In this document: positions 17,882 to 27,293 of the stretch, piece after piece
Numbering within the stretch: position 1 is the stretch's first letter
Layout of the letters: each line of letters begins with the position of its first letter
DNA from: Pseudomonadota bacterium
GTDB lineage: Bacteria; Myxococcota_A; UBA796; GCA-2862545
Length of the DNA: 64,000 nt
Direction: 5' to 3'
NCBI GenBank assembly: GCA_947475315.1
Contig: CANJMY010000003.1
Location: forward strand, 1 to 64,000
Program-made: the position numbers and the translations under genes
The notes under the pieces: model-generated
The model's database searches: none
What the model was told of the DNA's origin: nothing
Seen by the model: the letters and a program-made list of their open reading frames with translations, nothing else

Positions 17882-19695
17882 AGCCGACTCTGGCGATCCT
17901 GCTGGTCGGGCTCACCGCCTGCGCCACCGACGACACCTTCTCCGGCTCGCTCAACACGCCCTCTCCGGTCGGCGTGCTCGACCCGAGCCTGGGCGGCCCG
18001 TTCAGCCACGCGGTCGGGTACGTCGGCGACCGCCATGGCGGCCGGATCCGCACGCTGGATCTGACCACCGGTCGGTACCTGACCGACGATCCCTTCGCGA
18101 GCTTCTTCCGCGGCAATGGCTTGGCTACCGGCTCCGAGCGCGAGCTCGCGGGCGTCGCCGCCTACGCGCCGGACGCGGACCACGCCTACGCCTTCGCGAT
18201 CGACAAGCGCTTCAACCAGCTGCTGCGCGTGCCGCATGTGGTCGGGCGCGCCAAGGACGGCTCCCCTGAGGAGGCCGTCGCCACCGTCGCCTCGACCGAC
18301 TTCACGGACGCGGACTCGAGCGGCGAGTCGCCCAAGCTTGAGTCGGTGAAGCTCGACGGCGACACCGCCGCCGCAGAGACCTGGACGCTGACCAGCCACG
18401 GCGCGTGGTGGGAGGTCGTCGGCAGCCGCTCGGGCCTGCAGCCGCGCGCGTACGCGGACCAGCCCTTCCTCTCGACCGGCGGCGCGCTGAGCTTCGTGAT
18501 CCGCGGCGCGGCCACCTCGGGCGACAGCTTCGCGATCGTGGCGGACAACGGCCAGACCGAGACCGACCTCGCCGGGACGCCGACCGAGCTGCTGATGGCG
18601 CCCGATCAGTCCTCGCTCGCGCTCCTCGTTCGTGAGGGCGCGGTTGACGTCCTCCGCCTCGTGGACCCCGCCACCAGCGCGCTCGGCGAGCCGATCGCGC
18701 TCGCCGTCGACTCGTTGCCCAACCGGGTCGCGTGGTCGTCGGACAGCAAGACGCTGTGGGTCGCGGACCGCGCGACGAGCGCGCTGTGGTCGGTCGACGT
18801 GGCGTCTGGCGTGGCCACCGCGCACGTCACGCCCTGGCCCACGCAGGACGTGGCCGTGCTCGACGGCGACACCGGCACCACCGCGTACGTGGTGCCCGTC
18901 GGCGGGCAGGAGGTGTGGGTGATGGACGCCGACGCCGACACGCTGCTCGACGTGAACCCGTCCACGCCCGCGGTCGACCCGATGTCCCTGCGCTCGCCGA
19001 TCAGCGGCCTCGCCGCCATCCGCGAGCCCTACCCGTTCCCGACCGACAACGAGGACCTCGACCCGACCGGGCGCAGCGTCGCTGTGTCGCTGGCCAGCGG
19101 CAAGGTCGTGTGGATGATCGAGCGCAGCGGGTGCCTGGTCACCGACGGCCTGGGCCCGCGCACCGAGATCGTGTCGTCGACCAACTCGCTCGTCGACTAC
19201 TCCCCGGACTTCACGGTCGCCGTGCCCGGCACCGCCTACCTCGACGTGATCGAGGACGGCTCGCGCCACGTGAACGTGAACCCCTGCGGCGGCGTGGCCC
19301 CCGCCGAGTCGTGGATCCTGCGCTTCGACTCCGTGAGCCAGGCCTGGACGGTCGAGGGCACCGTCAGCGGCAAGCAGTCGGCGCGCGCGTTCGAGGACGC
19401 GCGCTACGTGTCGGACAAGGCGCAGGTCCACTTCGCGATGCGCGCGGGCGCGCAGCCAAGCCTGGATGGTTGGTCGCTGTCGTTCAACGTGCTCGACGGC
19501 GTGCTCGACGCCGAGGGCGACAACAACGAGGACGGCGTCCGCGAGCTGGCGATGGACCTTCCGGGTCGCCCCTCGATCTTCTGGAAGACCGTCGAAGGCG
19601 AGCCGCGCCCCTACGTGGTCGCCGCGGCCGAGGCGAGCGACGTGGTGGTCAAGATCGACAGCGCGACCGGGATCGTCGACTCCCTCTGGGAGTGA
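17878..19695 (+). CDS. YncE-like propeller lipoprotein with duplicated module
   Basis: About 605 residues with lipobox LTAC at Cys15. Propeller-like blades include TLWVADRATSALWSVDVASG and TTAYVVPVGGQEVWVMDADA. A ~60-residue module occurs twice, encoded near 18370-18540 and 19300-19490. Each copy has AExWxL, then WxVxGxxSGxQxxxA, then an FxxRxG segment. The first lipoprotein shows looser versions. Translation is coupled to the upstream gene by the ATGA overlap, so the two proteins are probably made together and may form one surface complex. No enzymatic motif was found. Confidence 0.75.
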   Translation: MKPTLAILLVGLTACATDDTFSGSLNTPSPVGVLDPSLGGPFSHAVGYVGDRHGGRIRTLDLTTGRYLTDDPFASFFRGNGLATGSERELAGVAAYAPDADHAYAFAIDKRFNQLLRVPHVVGRAKDGSPEEAVATVASTDFTDADSSGESPKLESVKLDGDTAAAETWTLTSHGAWWEVVGSRSGLQPRAYADQPFLSTGGALSFVIRGAATSGDSFAIVADNGQTETDLAGTPTELLMAPDQSSLALLVREGAVDVLRLVDPATSALGEPIALAVDSLPNRVAWSSDSKTLWVADRATSALWSVDVASGVATAHVTPWPTQDVAVLDGDTGTTAYVVPVGGQEVWVMDADADTLLDVNPSTPAVDPMSLRSPISGLAAIREPYPFPTDNEDLDPTGRSVAVSLASGKVVWMIERSGCLVTDGLGPRTEIVSSTNSLVDYSPDFTVAVPGTAYLDVIEDGSRHVNVNPCGGVAPAESWILRFDSVSQAWTVEGTVSGKQSARAFEDARYVSDKAQVHFAMRAGAQPSLDGWSLSFNVLDGVLDAEGDNNEDGVRELAMDLPGRPSIFWKTVEGEPRPYVVAAAEASDVVVKIDSATGIVDSLWE

Positions 19696-19697
19696 GG

Positions 19698-20780
19698 CTA
19701 CGGCGCGCCGGGTGAGTCGGTCGGCGCGGCCGCGGACGGCGCGATGGACGTGGCAGGCTGCGCATCCGGCGAGGACGCCGCGTCGACGCTCCGCGGTCGC
19801 GCGTCCGGCGGCAGCACCACCTGCGTGAGCCAGTCGACCATCGGTCCGGTCAGGCGCGCGAAGCCCTCTGGGTTCAGGTGGCCCGCCGGGTCCAGCGCCA
19901 CGTCCGCGACCTCGCTGTCCTTGAGCACCTCCGCAAAGCGCAGCAACGGGACGTGGTTGTCGCGGATCCAGCGGCCCGCGCGCATCTCAGGCATGGAGGG
20001 GGACTTCACCAGCTCCGCCAGCGGCGCGTCCATGCGCGTGGGCGCGTAGAGCGCGAACCGCCCTCCGCCCTGCTCCACGGTCTGGACGAGGCGCGGCAGC
20101 AGCTCCGTGGGGTAGCGCGCCCAGCGCTCGCGGTCAGGGACCTGCCGTCCGAGCGTCAGGACCGTGTATTGGTAGAGACGCGAGCGCTCAAACAGCCACT
20201 GCTCCAACGGGATCGGCATGGGGATCACGCGCGGCAGACCGCCAGGGCCCAACACCATGGGGCCGAAGCTGTACGCGTTGGCGCCGACCATCGTGGTGCG
20301 ATCGGGGTCATTGCCCCACATCTCCCACAGCACGACGTCCAGGTGTTGGCGGGCCATCGCGCGGTGCAGCTCGGCCTCCTTCTGCGCGCCGCCGTAGGCA
20401 GGCTCTGCCGCGGACAAGACACACCATCGTCCCGGCTCACGCGCGTCCAGCTCCGCCTGCATGCGCGGTCCGAGCGCGAGCTCGGGCGGCAGCGTCACGC
20501 CGTAGGTTACCGACGTGCCGAGCAGGAGCACGTTGATCGTCCCCGGCTTGGGGCAGGCCTCGTTGCGTCGATTCCCACCTTCGTAGTCGGGCCACAGCGG
20601 CTGCCCATCGACGAACTCGAAGCCGTGCGGCAGCCCCATCACCTCGGGTCGGGTGACCTGCAGACGAGGCGCGGGGCGGGCCAAGCGAAAGAGCGCCTCG
20701 GACACGACGAGCGTCGCGGCGGCCACGAGCGCGATCTCGACGACCTTCCCGACCATGGTCGCCCCGGACCGACCTGCCAT
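19698..20780 (-). CDS. SGNH/GDSL-family hydrolase, membrane-anchored
   Basis: About 360 residues. The start (ATG 20780, or 20756) leads into one hydrophobic segment (EIALVAAATLVVSEALFRLA), so the catalytic part should lie outside the cytoplasmic membrane. VLLLGTSVTYG replaces the GDS block; its Ser would be the nucleophile. WEMWGNDPDR gives the block III Asn, and DPAGHLNPEGFARL the Asp/His pair. It could act as an esterase or acyltransferase on envelope polysaccharides. The Pro/Ala/Ser-rich tail is disordered. It converges on the propeller lipoprotein gene with a 2-bp gap. Confidence 0.75.
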   Translation of the reverse strand: MAGRSGATMVGKVVEIALVAAATLVVSEALFRLARPAPRLQVTRPEVMGLPHGFEFVDGQPLWPDYEGGNRRNEACPKPGTINVLLLGTSVTYGVTLPPELALGPRMQAELDAREPGRWCVLSAAEPAYGGAQKEAELHRAMARQHLDVVLWEMWGNDPDRTTMVGANAYSFGPMVLGPGGLPRVIPMPIPLEQWLFERSRLYQYTVLTLGRQVPDRERWARYPTELLPRLVQTVEQGGGRFALYAPTRMDAPLAELVKSPSMPEMRAGRWIRDNHVPLLRFAEVLKDSEVADVALDPAGHLNPEGFARLTGPMVDWLTQVVLPPDARPRSVDAASSPDAQPATSIAPSAAAPTDSPGAP

Positions 20781-20914
20781 GGTCGCACCCCCTGCCCCGC
20801 GCTGTAACACGAGGAGGAAGCCAGCCTGTCCGGCCCTTGGGAGGCCCGTCGACGTCACCGAGGTCCGCGGATACGCCGCCTCCCGGCTACCTCCCGCCGA
20901 CCGCGAGCAAGAAC

Positions 20915-21883
20915 GTGAGCGATCACCCGAAGTCCATCCCCGCCCACGCCTCCCGCCGTGCCTTCCTCCGCGACGCGCTGGGGATCGGCGCCGCCGTCGG
21001 CCTCGGCTCGGTGGTCGGAGGGTGCGCCGACGGCGCAAAGGCCACCGTGTCCGATCCGACCGGCGAGCGACTGGATCCGGAGGCGCTGGGCCTGCCCTAC
21101 CGCCAGGATGACCCCACCTGGGGCGGCGACCTGATGTGGGATCGGGACCTGGTGATCCAGGCCGCCACCGAGCTGGAGGGCATGTCCGCGGCTGCCGCCG
21201 ACGCCCTGCTGCGCAAGTTCAAGACCGGGAATTCCATCGGCAACGAGGGCTGCCAGCTCACCTGCTTCGCCATGATCCTGGCGCTGCTGGCGCCCTACCC
21301 CAGCGATCCGTGGACGCCGCGCAACCTCAACGTGTGGGCGCACAAGCTCCTCTACTACACTAAGTCCGGCCTCTCGATGACCACGCTCTTCGCCGACCTG
21401 CTGGCAGAGGTCACCGACGGCGACGTGCAACTGTGCCTGAAAGAGGAGTACCTGCCGGGCGTGGCGGGCTGGCCCCAGATGTTCTGCGACACGTCCGCGC
21501 TCGTGCGCGCGTACCGCAGCCTTGCGCCCGAGGCGCGCAGCCGGTTCCTGGTGATGATCAAGATGGGCACGTACGACGACACCGTCGCGTCCCACTACGC
21601 GCTCTTACACCCGAACGAGGCGCCCGCGGCCGACGACGGTGACCCGCTCATCCTCGACCCCGCCAAGCCGCTCGACAACAGCGACCCCTGGCACATGTCG
21701 GACTGCGCCGCCACCATCAAGGGCGACCGCGCGATCGCCAACGCGTGGGCGCGCGATGGCATCGCCGACACGCAGCTGGGCGGCGTGTGGGTGTTCAGCC
21801 GGTGGAGCGACGGGCACGCGGGCTCCTCGCTCGACCCGCTCATTCGTGCGTGGGCAGATCAGCTGGCGCAGCTCGCCCGCTAG
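20915..21883 (+). CDS. Tat-exported C39-like peptidase-fold protein
   Basis: About 322 residues starting with GTG. The twin-arginine motif SRRAFLRDALG is followed by a hydrophobic stretch and then GGC (VVGGCADG), suggesting Tat export and possibly a lipid anchor. The candidate Cys is in NEGCQLTCFAMILAL, the His in VASHYALLHPNE and the Asp in DPLILDPAK, in the order of papain-like C39 peptidases and their inactive relatives. The second half (DPWHMSDCAATIKG) is unfamiliar. The gene overlaps the convergent flavoprotein gene by 44 bp at its 3' end. Confidence 0.65.
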   Translation: MSDHPKSIPAHASRRAFLRDALGIGAAVGLGSVVGGCADGAKATVSDPTGERLDPEALGLPYRQDDPTWGGDLMWDRDLVIQAATELEGMSAAAADALLRKFKTGNSIGNEGCQLTCFAMILALLAPYPSDPWTPRNLNVWAHKLLYYTKSGLSMTTLFADLLAEVTDGDVQLCLKEEYLPGVAGWPQMFCDTSALVRAYRSLAPEARSRFLVMIKMGTYDDTVASHYALLHPNEAPAADDGDPLILDPAKPLDNSDPWHMSDCAATIKGDRAIANAWARDGIADTQLGGVWVFSRWSDGHAGSSLDPLIRAWADQLAQLAR

Positions 21884-23468
21884 GGTCGAGGATGTGTTGC
21901 GCGATGCGGATGCCGTCGATCGCGCAGCTCACGATCCCGCCGCCAAAGCCGCAGCCCTCGCCCGCCGGGTAGAGGCCGCGGATGGACGTGGACTCTCCGC
22001 CTTCAGTGCGCAGGAAGCGGATCGGCGACGTGGTCCGCGTCTCGGGCGCGATCAGCAGCGCGTCGTCGCAGATGTAGCCGGGCAGCTTGCGGTTGAACTC
22101 GCGGATCGCGCCGCTCATGCTCGCCAGGATGTCGCCCGGGAGCACGGACGTCAGGTCGGTCGCCTTCACGCCGAGCGGGTAGCTGGTCTTGGGCGCGTCT
22201 TTGCTCGGCCGCTTGGCGAACAGGTCGACCACGCGCTGGGCGGGCGCTGAGTAGTCGCCGCCGCCGGCGTCGAACGCGCGCCGCTCGATCTCGTCCTGCC
22301 ACGCGTAGCCGGCGAGCGGGCCGGTGCCGCCGTACTGCTCGGGCTGCACCTCGACGATGATCGCGGCGTTCGCCCAGTAGGCGCGCTGCGCCGCGAAGGA
22401 CATGCCGTTCACGACGACGTGGCCGGGGTGGTTGATCGCGGGCACGACCATGCCGCCGGGGCACATGCAGAAGGTGCGCGCGGTGGCGCCGACGGGCGGG
22501 TTGTAGGCCAGCCGGTAGCTGGCGGGCGGCAGCTCGCCGCGCTTGGCGGCGCCGTAGCGGGCGGCGTCGATCACGGACTGCGGGTGCTCGATGCGGGCGC
22601 CGATCGCGATCGGCCGCGCGACGGCGTCCGCGCCGCGCTTCACCAGCATGGTCAGCGTATCGCGCGCGGAGTGACCGGGGGCCGCGAGCACGTGGGTGGC
22701 GCGCTCGACCGATCCGTCGGCCATGACCACCCCGCGCACGCGCCCGTCCTCGACGATCAGATCGTCGACACGCGCGTTGTAGCGGACGTCGACGCCGAGC
22801 TCCATCAGGCGCGCGCGGAACACGGGCAGGATGCCGCGCACCTTGTCGGTGCCCAGGTGCGCCCAGCCCTCTTCGAGGATGTCGCTGCGGGCGCCGAAGT
22901 CGACGAAGCGCCGCAGCACGTAGCCGATCTCGCCGTCGCGGCGGCGCGTGTAGATCTTGGCGTCGGAGAAGGTGCCCGCGCCGCCCTCGCCGAACACGAG
23001 GTTGTTCTCGGGGTCGAGTTCGCGCATCCGGCGCCAGAACCCGTTGACCGCCTCCACGCGCTCGGCGGTGGCGCCGCCGCGCTCGAGCAACACCACCGAC
23101 GCGCCCGCCTCGGCCAGGAACAGCGACGCGAACAGGCCCGCGGGCCCCGCGCCGATCACGATCACCCGCGCGCCCTCGGGCCACACGACCTTCGCGGGCG
23201 CCGCGCCGTCGCTCACGCCGTAGCGGACCTCGTCTTTCTCGGTCCACAGGCGCACGCCGGGCGCCACGCCCACCAGGGCCGCCTCGTTGTCCACCTCGAC
23301 CCGGTAGACGGCGCGCCAGTTCTGCTTGCCGTGGCGGGCGTCCAGGCTCTTACGGATCAGGTGGGTCGCGTGGATGGCGGTGACGCGCACGCCCAACATG
23401 GCCGCGACGGCCTCCAAGACCTTGTCCTCCGACGCAGGCATCGGCACGTTCGGGACGAGCAGCGCCAA
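21840..23468 (-). CDS. COG2509-type FAD-dependent dehydrogenase
   Basis: About 542 residues. After an ~85-residue N-terminal domain (HLIRKSLDARHGKQNWRAVY) comes the dinucleotide fold VIVIGAGPAGLFASLFLAEAG with LLERG. The block NLVFGEGGAGTFSDAKIYTR and the C-terminal GLYPAGEGCGFGGGIVSCAIDG are hallmarks of uncharacterised COG2509 flavoproteins. The start is uncertain: a TTG at 23468 has GGAG five bases upstream. Its substrate is unknown. It lies convergent with the Tat protein and divergent from the glycolytic operon. Confidence 0.85.
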   Translation of the reverse strand: MALLVPNVPMPASEDKVLEAVAAMLGVRVTAIHATHLIRKSLDARHGKQNWRAVYRVEVDNEAALVGVAPGVRLWTEKDEVRYGVSDGAAPAKVVWPEGARVIVIGAGPAGLFASLFLAEAGASVVLLERGGATAERVEAVNGFWRRMRELDPENNLVFGEGGAGTFSDAKIYTRRRDGEIGYVLRRFVDFGARSDILEEGWAHLGTDKVRGILPVFRARLMELGVDVRYNARVDDLIVEDGRVRGVVMADGSVERATHVLAAPGHSARDTLTMLVKRGADAVARPIAIGARIEHPQSVIDAARYGAAKRGELPPASYRLAYNPPVGATARTFCMCPGGMVVPAINHPGHVVVNGMSFAAQRAYWANAAIIVEVQPEQYGGTGPLAGYAWQDEIERRAFDAGGGDYSAPAQRVVDLFAKRPSKDAPKTSYPLGVKATDLTSVLPGDILASMSGAIREFNRKLPGYICDDALLIAPETRTTSPIRFLRTEGGESTSIRGLYPAGEGCGFGGGIVSCAIDGIRIAQHILDPSGRAAPADLPTHE

Positions 23469-23572
23469 GACGACTCCAGATCCGTGCCCGCGTGGCATAC
23501 GGGCTGCAAGGAAAACAGCGTGCGGTCGGATCCTCGACCGCGACCCGGTTAGCACCGGCGGGAGGTCTTTGC

Positions 23573-24580
23573 ATGCGCGTCGCCATCAACGGTTTCGGAC
23601 GGATAGGTCGGGCGGTCACCCGGCTCATCGAGGCCCGCGAAGGCATCGAGCTTGTTCACATCAACGACCTCGCCCCCACAGACATGCTCGCCTACCTCCT
23701 GCGGCGCGACTCCGTGCACGGCAGCTGGGACGTGCCGGTGGTCGCGGTGGCAGACGGCATCCAGATCGCGGGACGCCTGATCCCGGTCACCAAGGAGAAG
23801 GACCCGTCCAAGCTCCCCTGGGCCGCGCTCGACGTGGACGTGGTGCTGGAGTGCACCGGCGCCTTCACCACCCGTGAGCAGTGCGCGGTGCACCTGGCGG
23901 CGGGCGCCAAGCGGGTGTTGCTGTCGGCCCCGGCCAAGGGCCCGGTCGACGCCACGATCGTGGTCGGCGTGAACGACGACACCTTCGACCCCTCCCAGCA
24001 CTTCGTCGTGTCCTGCGCGTCCTGCACCACGAACTGCCTGGCGCCGCTGGTCAAGGCCCTGCACGAGGCCTTCGGGATCCTGCGCGGCACCATGACGACC
24101 ATCCACGCCTACACCATGGACCAAGCGCTGCTGGACTCCCCGCACCGCAAGGGCGACTTCACGCGCGGCCGCGCGGCGGCGATCAACATCGTCCCCACGT
24201 CCACCGGCGCCGCCAAGGCGATCGGCCTGGTCTACCCGCCGCTCGCGGGCAAGTTGGACGGCCTGGCCATTCGCGTGCCGGTGCCGGACGGCAGCCTCAC
24301 CGATCTGGACGTCGACGTGGCCCGCGAGGTCACCCTCGAAGAGGTCAAGGCCGCCCTGCACGCCGCCGCGCTCGGCCCGATGCGCGGCGTGCTCGAGGTC
24401 AGCGATGACCCTCTCGTCTCCAGCGACATCGTCGGAAACCCCCACTCCTGCATCGTGGACGCGCACCAGACCTACGTCATTGATGGACGCATGGTGAAGG
24501 TGCTCGCCTGGTACGACAACGAGTGGGGCTTCGCGAACCGCATGGTCGATCTCGCACTCATCCTCGGAGGAACCCCGTGA
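23573..24580 (+). CDS. gap: Glyceraldehyde-3-phosphate dehydrogenase
   Basis: A 335-residue type I GAPDH that oxidises and phosphorylates glyceraldehyde 3-phosphate to 1,3-bisphosphoglycerate with NAD. The Rossmann start RVAINGFGRIGRAV, the catalytic Cys in SCASCTTNCLAP, the NIVPTSTGAAKA loop and the C-terminal WYDNEWGFANRMVDL are all intact. GGGAGG lies before the ATG. The stop overlaps the GTG start of pgk (GTGA), so the glycolytic genes are translationally coupled. Confidence 0.97.
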   Translation: MRVAINGFGRIGRAVTRLIEAREGIELVHINDLAPTDMLAYLLRRDSVHGSWDVPVVAVADGIQIAGRLIPVTKEKDPSKLPWAALDVDVVLECTGAFTTREQCAVHLAAGAKRVLLSAPAKGPVDATIVVGVNDDTFDPSQHFVVSCASCTTNCLAPLVKALHEAFGILRGTMTTIHAYTMDQALLDSPHRKGDFTRGRAAAINIVPTSTGAAKAIGLVYPPLAGKLDGLAIRVPVPDGSLTDLDVDVAREVTLEEVKAALHAAALGPMRGVLEVSDDPLVSSDIVGNPHSCIVDAHQTYVIDGRMVKVLAWYDNEWGFANRMVDLALILGGTP

Positions 24581-25764
24581 CGCCCCCCGCCCCCAAGACC
24601 CTCGACGATCTGGACTTCGAAAACAAGACCGTGCTCTGCCGCGTGGACTTCAACGTCCCGCTCGACGGCGAGACGATCACGGACGACAACCGGATCCGCG
24701 AAGCCTTGCCCACGATCCGCAAGCTGATGGACAAGGCCAGCAAGGTCGTGCTGTGCAGCCACCTCGGCCGCCCCAAGGACGCGCCGGACCCCAAGTACAG
24801 CCTGCTGCCCGCGGCGGCCTGCCTGGCCGAGCTGCTCGCCGTCGACGTCACGTTCGCGCACGACACCGTGGGCGACGAGGTCCAAAAGCTCATCGCCGAC
24901 GCGCCCGCGGGCTCGGTGTTCGTGCTCGAGAACCTGCGCTTCTTCCCCGGCGAGAAGAACAACGACCCGGAGTTCGCGGCCCAGCTCGCGGCCCTGGCCG
25001 ACGTCTACGTCGACGACGCGTTCGGCACGATGCACCGTGAGGACGCCAGCATCGTCGGCGTCCCGGCCATCCTCGAGGGCGCCATCGGCCTGCTCGTCCA
25101 GAAGGAGGTCGAGGCGATCGGCCGCCTGCTGACCCGCCCCGAGCGCCCGTTCGGCGCGGTGCTTGGCGGCGCCAAGGTCTCCGACAAGATCGAGGTCATC
25201 GACCGCCTGAGCCAGAAGGTGGACCACCTGTTCATCGGCGGCGCCATGGCCTACACCTTCCTGGCCGCTCAGGGCGTGCCGGTCGGCACCTCGCGCGTCG
25301 AGGCGGACCACCTCGAGTTCGCCAAGAAGATGATCACGGACCTCGCCGCCCGCGGCTGCGCCCTGCACCTCCCCGTCGACCACGTGGTCGCCGAGAAGTT
25401 CGCCGAGGACGCCCCCCCGACCGTCGTGGACACCATCCCCGACGGCCAGATGGGCCTCGACATCGGCCCCAAGACCGCCAAGGCCTGGACCGAGATCCTG
25501 CTCGGCTGCAAGTCGCTGCTGTGGAACGGCCCGATGGGCGTGTTCGAGTGGGACGCCTTCTCCGGCGGCACCAAGGCGATCGCCGAGGCCTTCGCCAACG
25601 CGCCCGGCTTCACGGTCGTGGGCGGCGGCGACAGCGCGGCGGCGGTGGCCAAGTTCCACCTGGCCGACCGCATCAAGCACGTGTCGACCGGCGGCGGCGC
25701 GTCGCTGGAGTACCTGAAGGCCGGTGAACTTGTGGGCCTTGAGGCCCTGCGGAGGCGCAAGTGA
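24577..25764 (+). CDS. pgk: Phosphoglycerate kinase
   Basis: A 395-residue cytoplasmic kinase that transfers a phosphate from 1,3-bisphosphoglycerate to ADP. CRVDFNVPLDG and SHLGRPKD form the substrate-binding N-domain, VYVDDAFGTMHREDASIVG is conserved, and GGAKVSDKIEVI, WNGPMGVFEW and GGGDSAAAVAKF form the nucleotide site. It begins with a GTG inside the stop of gap and ends inside the GTG start of tpiA, so gap-pgk-tpiA is one operon. Confidence 0.97.
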   Translation: MTPPAPKTLDDLDFENKTVLCRVDFNVPLDGETITDDNRIREALPTIRKLMDKASKVVLCSHLGRPKDAPDPKYSLLPAAACLAELLAVDVTFAHDTVGDEVQKLIADAPAGSVFVLENLRFFPGEKNNDPEFAAQLAALADVYVDDAFGTMHREDASIVGVPAILEGAIGLLVQKEVEAIGRLLTRPERPFGAVLGGAKVSDKIEVIDRLSQKVDHLFIGGAMAYTFLAAQGVPVGTSRVEADHLEFAKKMITDLAARGCALHLPVDHVVAEKFAEDAPPTVVDTIPDGQMGLDIGPKTAKAWTEILLGCKSLLWNGPMGVFEWDAFSGGTKAIAEAFANAPGFTVVGGGDSAAAVAKFHLADRIKHVSTGGGASLEYLKAGELVGLEALRRRK

Positions 25765-26534
25765 GTCCCACGCGCGGTCGGCGACGGCTCATCGCAGGCA
25801 ACTGGAAGCTCCAGCTCGGCCCTGCCAAGGCCGCGGCCCACGCGGCGGCGCTGCGGGATCGCGTGCTCGCCGTGGAGGACGTCGATCTCGCCGTCTTCCC
25901 CACGGCGATGTCCATCCCGGCCGTCGTTGACACGCTCAAGCGCAGCAACCTGCGCGTGGGCGTCCAGTGGACCAGCGCCCACGCCGAGGGCGCCTATACG
26001 GGCGCCAACTCCCCCGCCATGGCCCGCGAGGTCGGCTGTGGCTGGGTGCTCTGCGGCCACTCCGAGGTCCGCGGTGACTTTGGTGAGACCGACTCCCGCG
26101 TCCACGCCGCCATCCGCGGCGGCTTGAAGCATGGCCTGCTGCCCATGCTATGCGTGGGCGAGTCCGTGGAGGAGCGCGCCGCAGGACGTCTGCGTGAGGT
26201 CCTGGAGCGCCAGCTGGAGGTCGCCTACGGCAGCCTGCACGCGGACGAGGCCGCCACCATCACGATCGCCTACGAGCCCCTCTGGGCTATCGGCACGGGC
26301 GTGACGGCCACGCCGGACAAGGCCCAGGAGGCGCACGCCGTCCTTCGCAAGTGGCTGCTCGGCCGCTTCCCGGAGTTCGTCGCCGCCCAGACGCGCGTGC
26401 TCTACGGCGGCAGCGTGAAGGCCTCCAACATCGCCGGCCTACTGGCCTGCCCGGACGTGGACGGCGCCCTGGTGGGCGGCGCCAGCCTGGACGTGGACGC
26501 GTTCTGCGCCATCGTGGACGCGGCGCGGCGGTAG
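25761..26534 (+). CDS. tpiA: Triose-phosphate isomerase
   Basis: A 257-residue TIM-barrel enzyme interconverting dihydroxyacetone phosphate and glyceraldehyde 3-phosphate. The catalytic Lys lies in GNWKLQL, where the usual following MN is LQ. The electrophilic His is in LCGHSEVRGDFGETD, the catalytic Glu in AYEPLWAIGTG, and the phosphate loop is LYGGSVKASN. The GTG start overlaps the pgk stop. It is the last gene of the glycolytic operon and converges on secG. Confidence 0.96.
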   Translation: MSPTRGRRRLIAGNWKLQLGPAKAAAHAAALRDRVLAVEDVDLAVFPTAMSIPAVVDTLKRSNLRVGVQWTSAHAEGAYTGANSPAMAREVGCGWVLCGHSEVRGDFGETDSRVHAAIRGGLKHGLLPMLCVGESVEERAAGRLREVLERQLEVAYGSLHADEAATITIAYEPLWAIGTGVTATPDKAQEAHAVLRKWLLGRFPEFVAAQTRVLYGGSVKASNIAGLLACPDVDGALVGGASLDVDAFCAIVDAARR

Positions 26535-26631
26535 AGTGCAGCGCCGCCCGCCGACGCGGCGCGCCGACCGAAGAGCGACCGAGGCGTCCGCGCACCGGGC
26601 ACAAACGCGGTGCGGGACGACCGAACGGCGA

Positions 26632-27063
26632 CTACGGCGCGGGCGCCGGGGTGGCGGGAGCCGCCGGGTCAGTCGAACCGGCAGGCGGGGGCTCGGGGAC
26701 GGCGGGCGCGGTCGGGACCGGCGCCATCGTCTCGTCGAGCTTCTTCTGCGCCTCTTCGGCCGCCTTCGCGTCCTTGTCCTTCTGCTTCTGCTGGACCTGG
26801 TCGATCTCGTCCATCACGTTGCTGTTCGCCAGGATGTCCTTGTTGGAGAACCAGGCCAACGTGACTGAGGTCACCATGAACATGACGGCCACGATCGTGG
26901 TGACGCGGGCCAACAGGCTGGTGGGACCGCGCGGGCCGAAGATGTTGCCACCTGAGCCGCCGAACGACGCGCCGACGTCCCCGTTCTTTCCCGGCTGCAG
27001 CAGGATCACGAAGACGAGGACGACGCACAGGATGATGTGGAGGGCGACGACGGCCAAGTACAC
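26632..27063 (-). CDS. secG: Preprotein translocase subunit SecG
   Basis: A 143-residue protein with two membrane helices. LHIILCVVLVFVILLQPGKNGDVGASFGG carries the SecG signature at the first helix end, and LLARVTTIVAVMFMVTSVTLAWF is the second. A GTG at 27063 follows CAGGAG. Compared with the usual ~75-110 residues it carries a long C-terminal extension: a charged coiled coil (MDEIDQVQQKQKDKDAKAAEEAQKK) and a Pro/Ala-rich tail. It works with SecYE at the inner membrane. Confidence 0.93.
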   Translation of the reverse strand: MYLAVVALHIILCVVLVFVILLQPGKNGDVGASFGGSGGNIFGPRGPTSLLARVTTIVAVMFMVTSVTLAWFSNKDILANSNVMDEIDQVQQKQKDKDAKAAEEAQKKLDETMAPVPTAPAVPEPPPAGSTDPAAPATPAPAP

Positions 27064-27293
27064 GGGAACTCCTGGACAAGCGACCGCGCCACGTAACATG
27101 GCGTGCAATCTAGTCCACGTCTTGCCCGGCGAGGCCGGGTTGGGCCGCGACCGACGCGCCACGTGAGGGCGCTCCGCTTCGGCTCGACCGCCGCGTCCGA
27201 TTCAGGTGCGTGCACCGACGGGGCCCGTCGGGACCGGTATGCGCACGTCCACCGACGGCGCCCGCTGCACCGCAAGGTGACACGACGTGGCCA

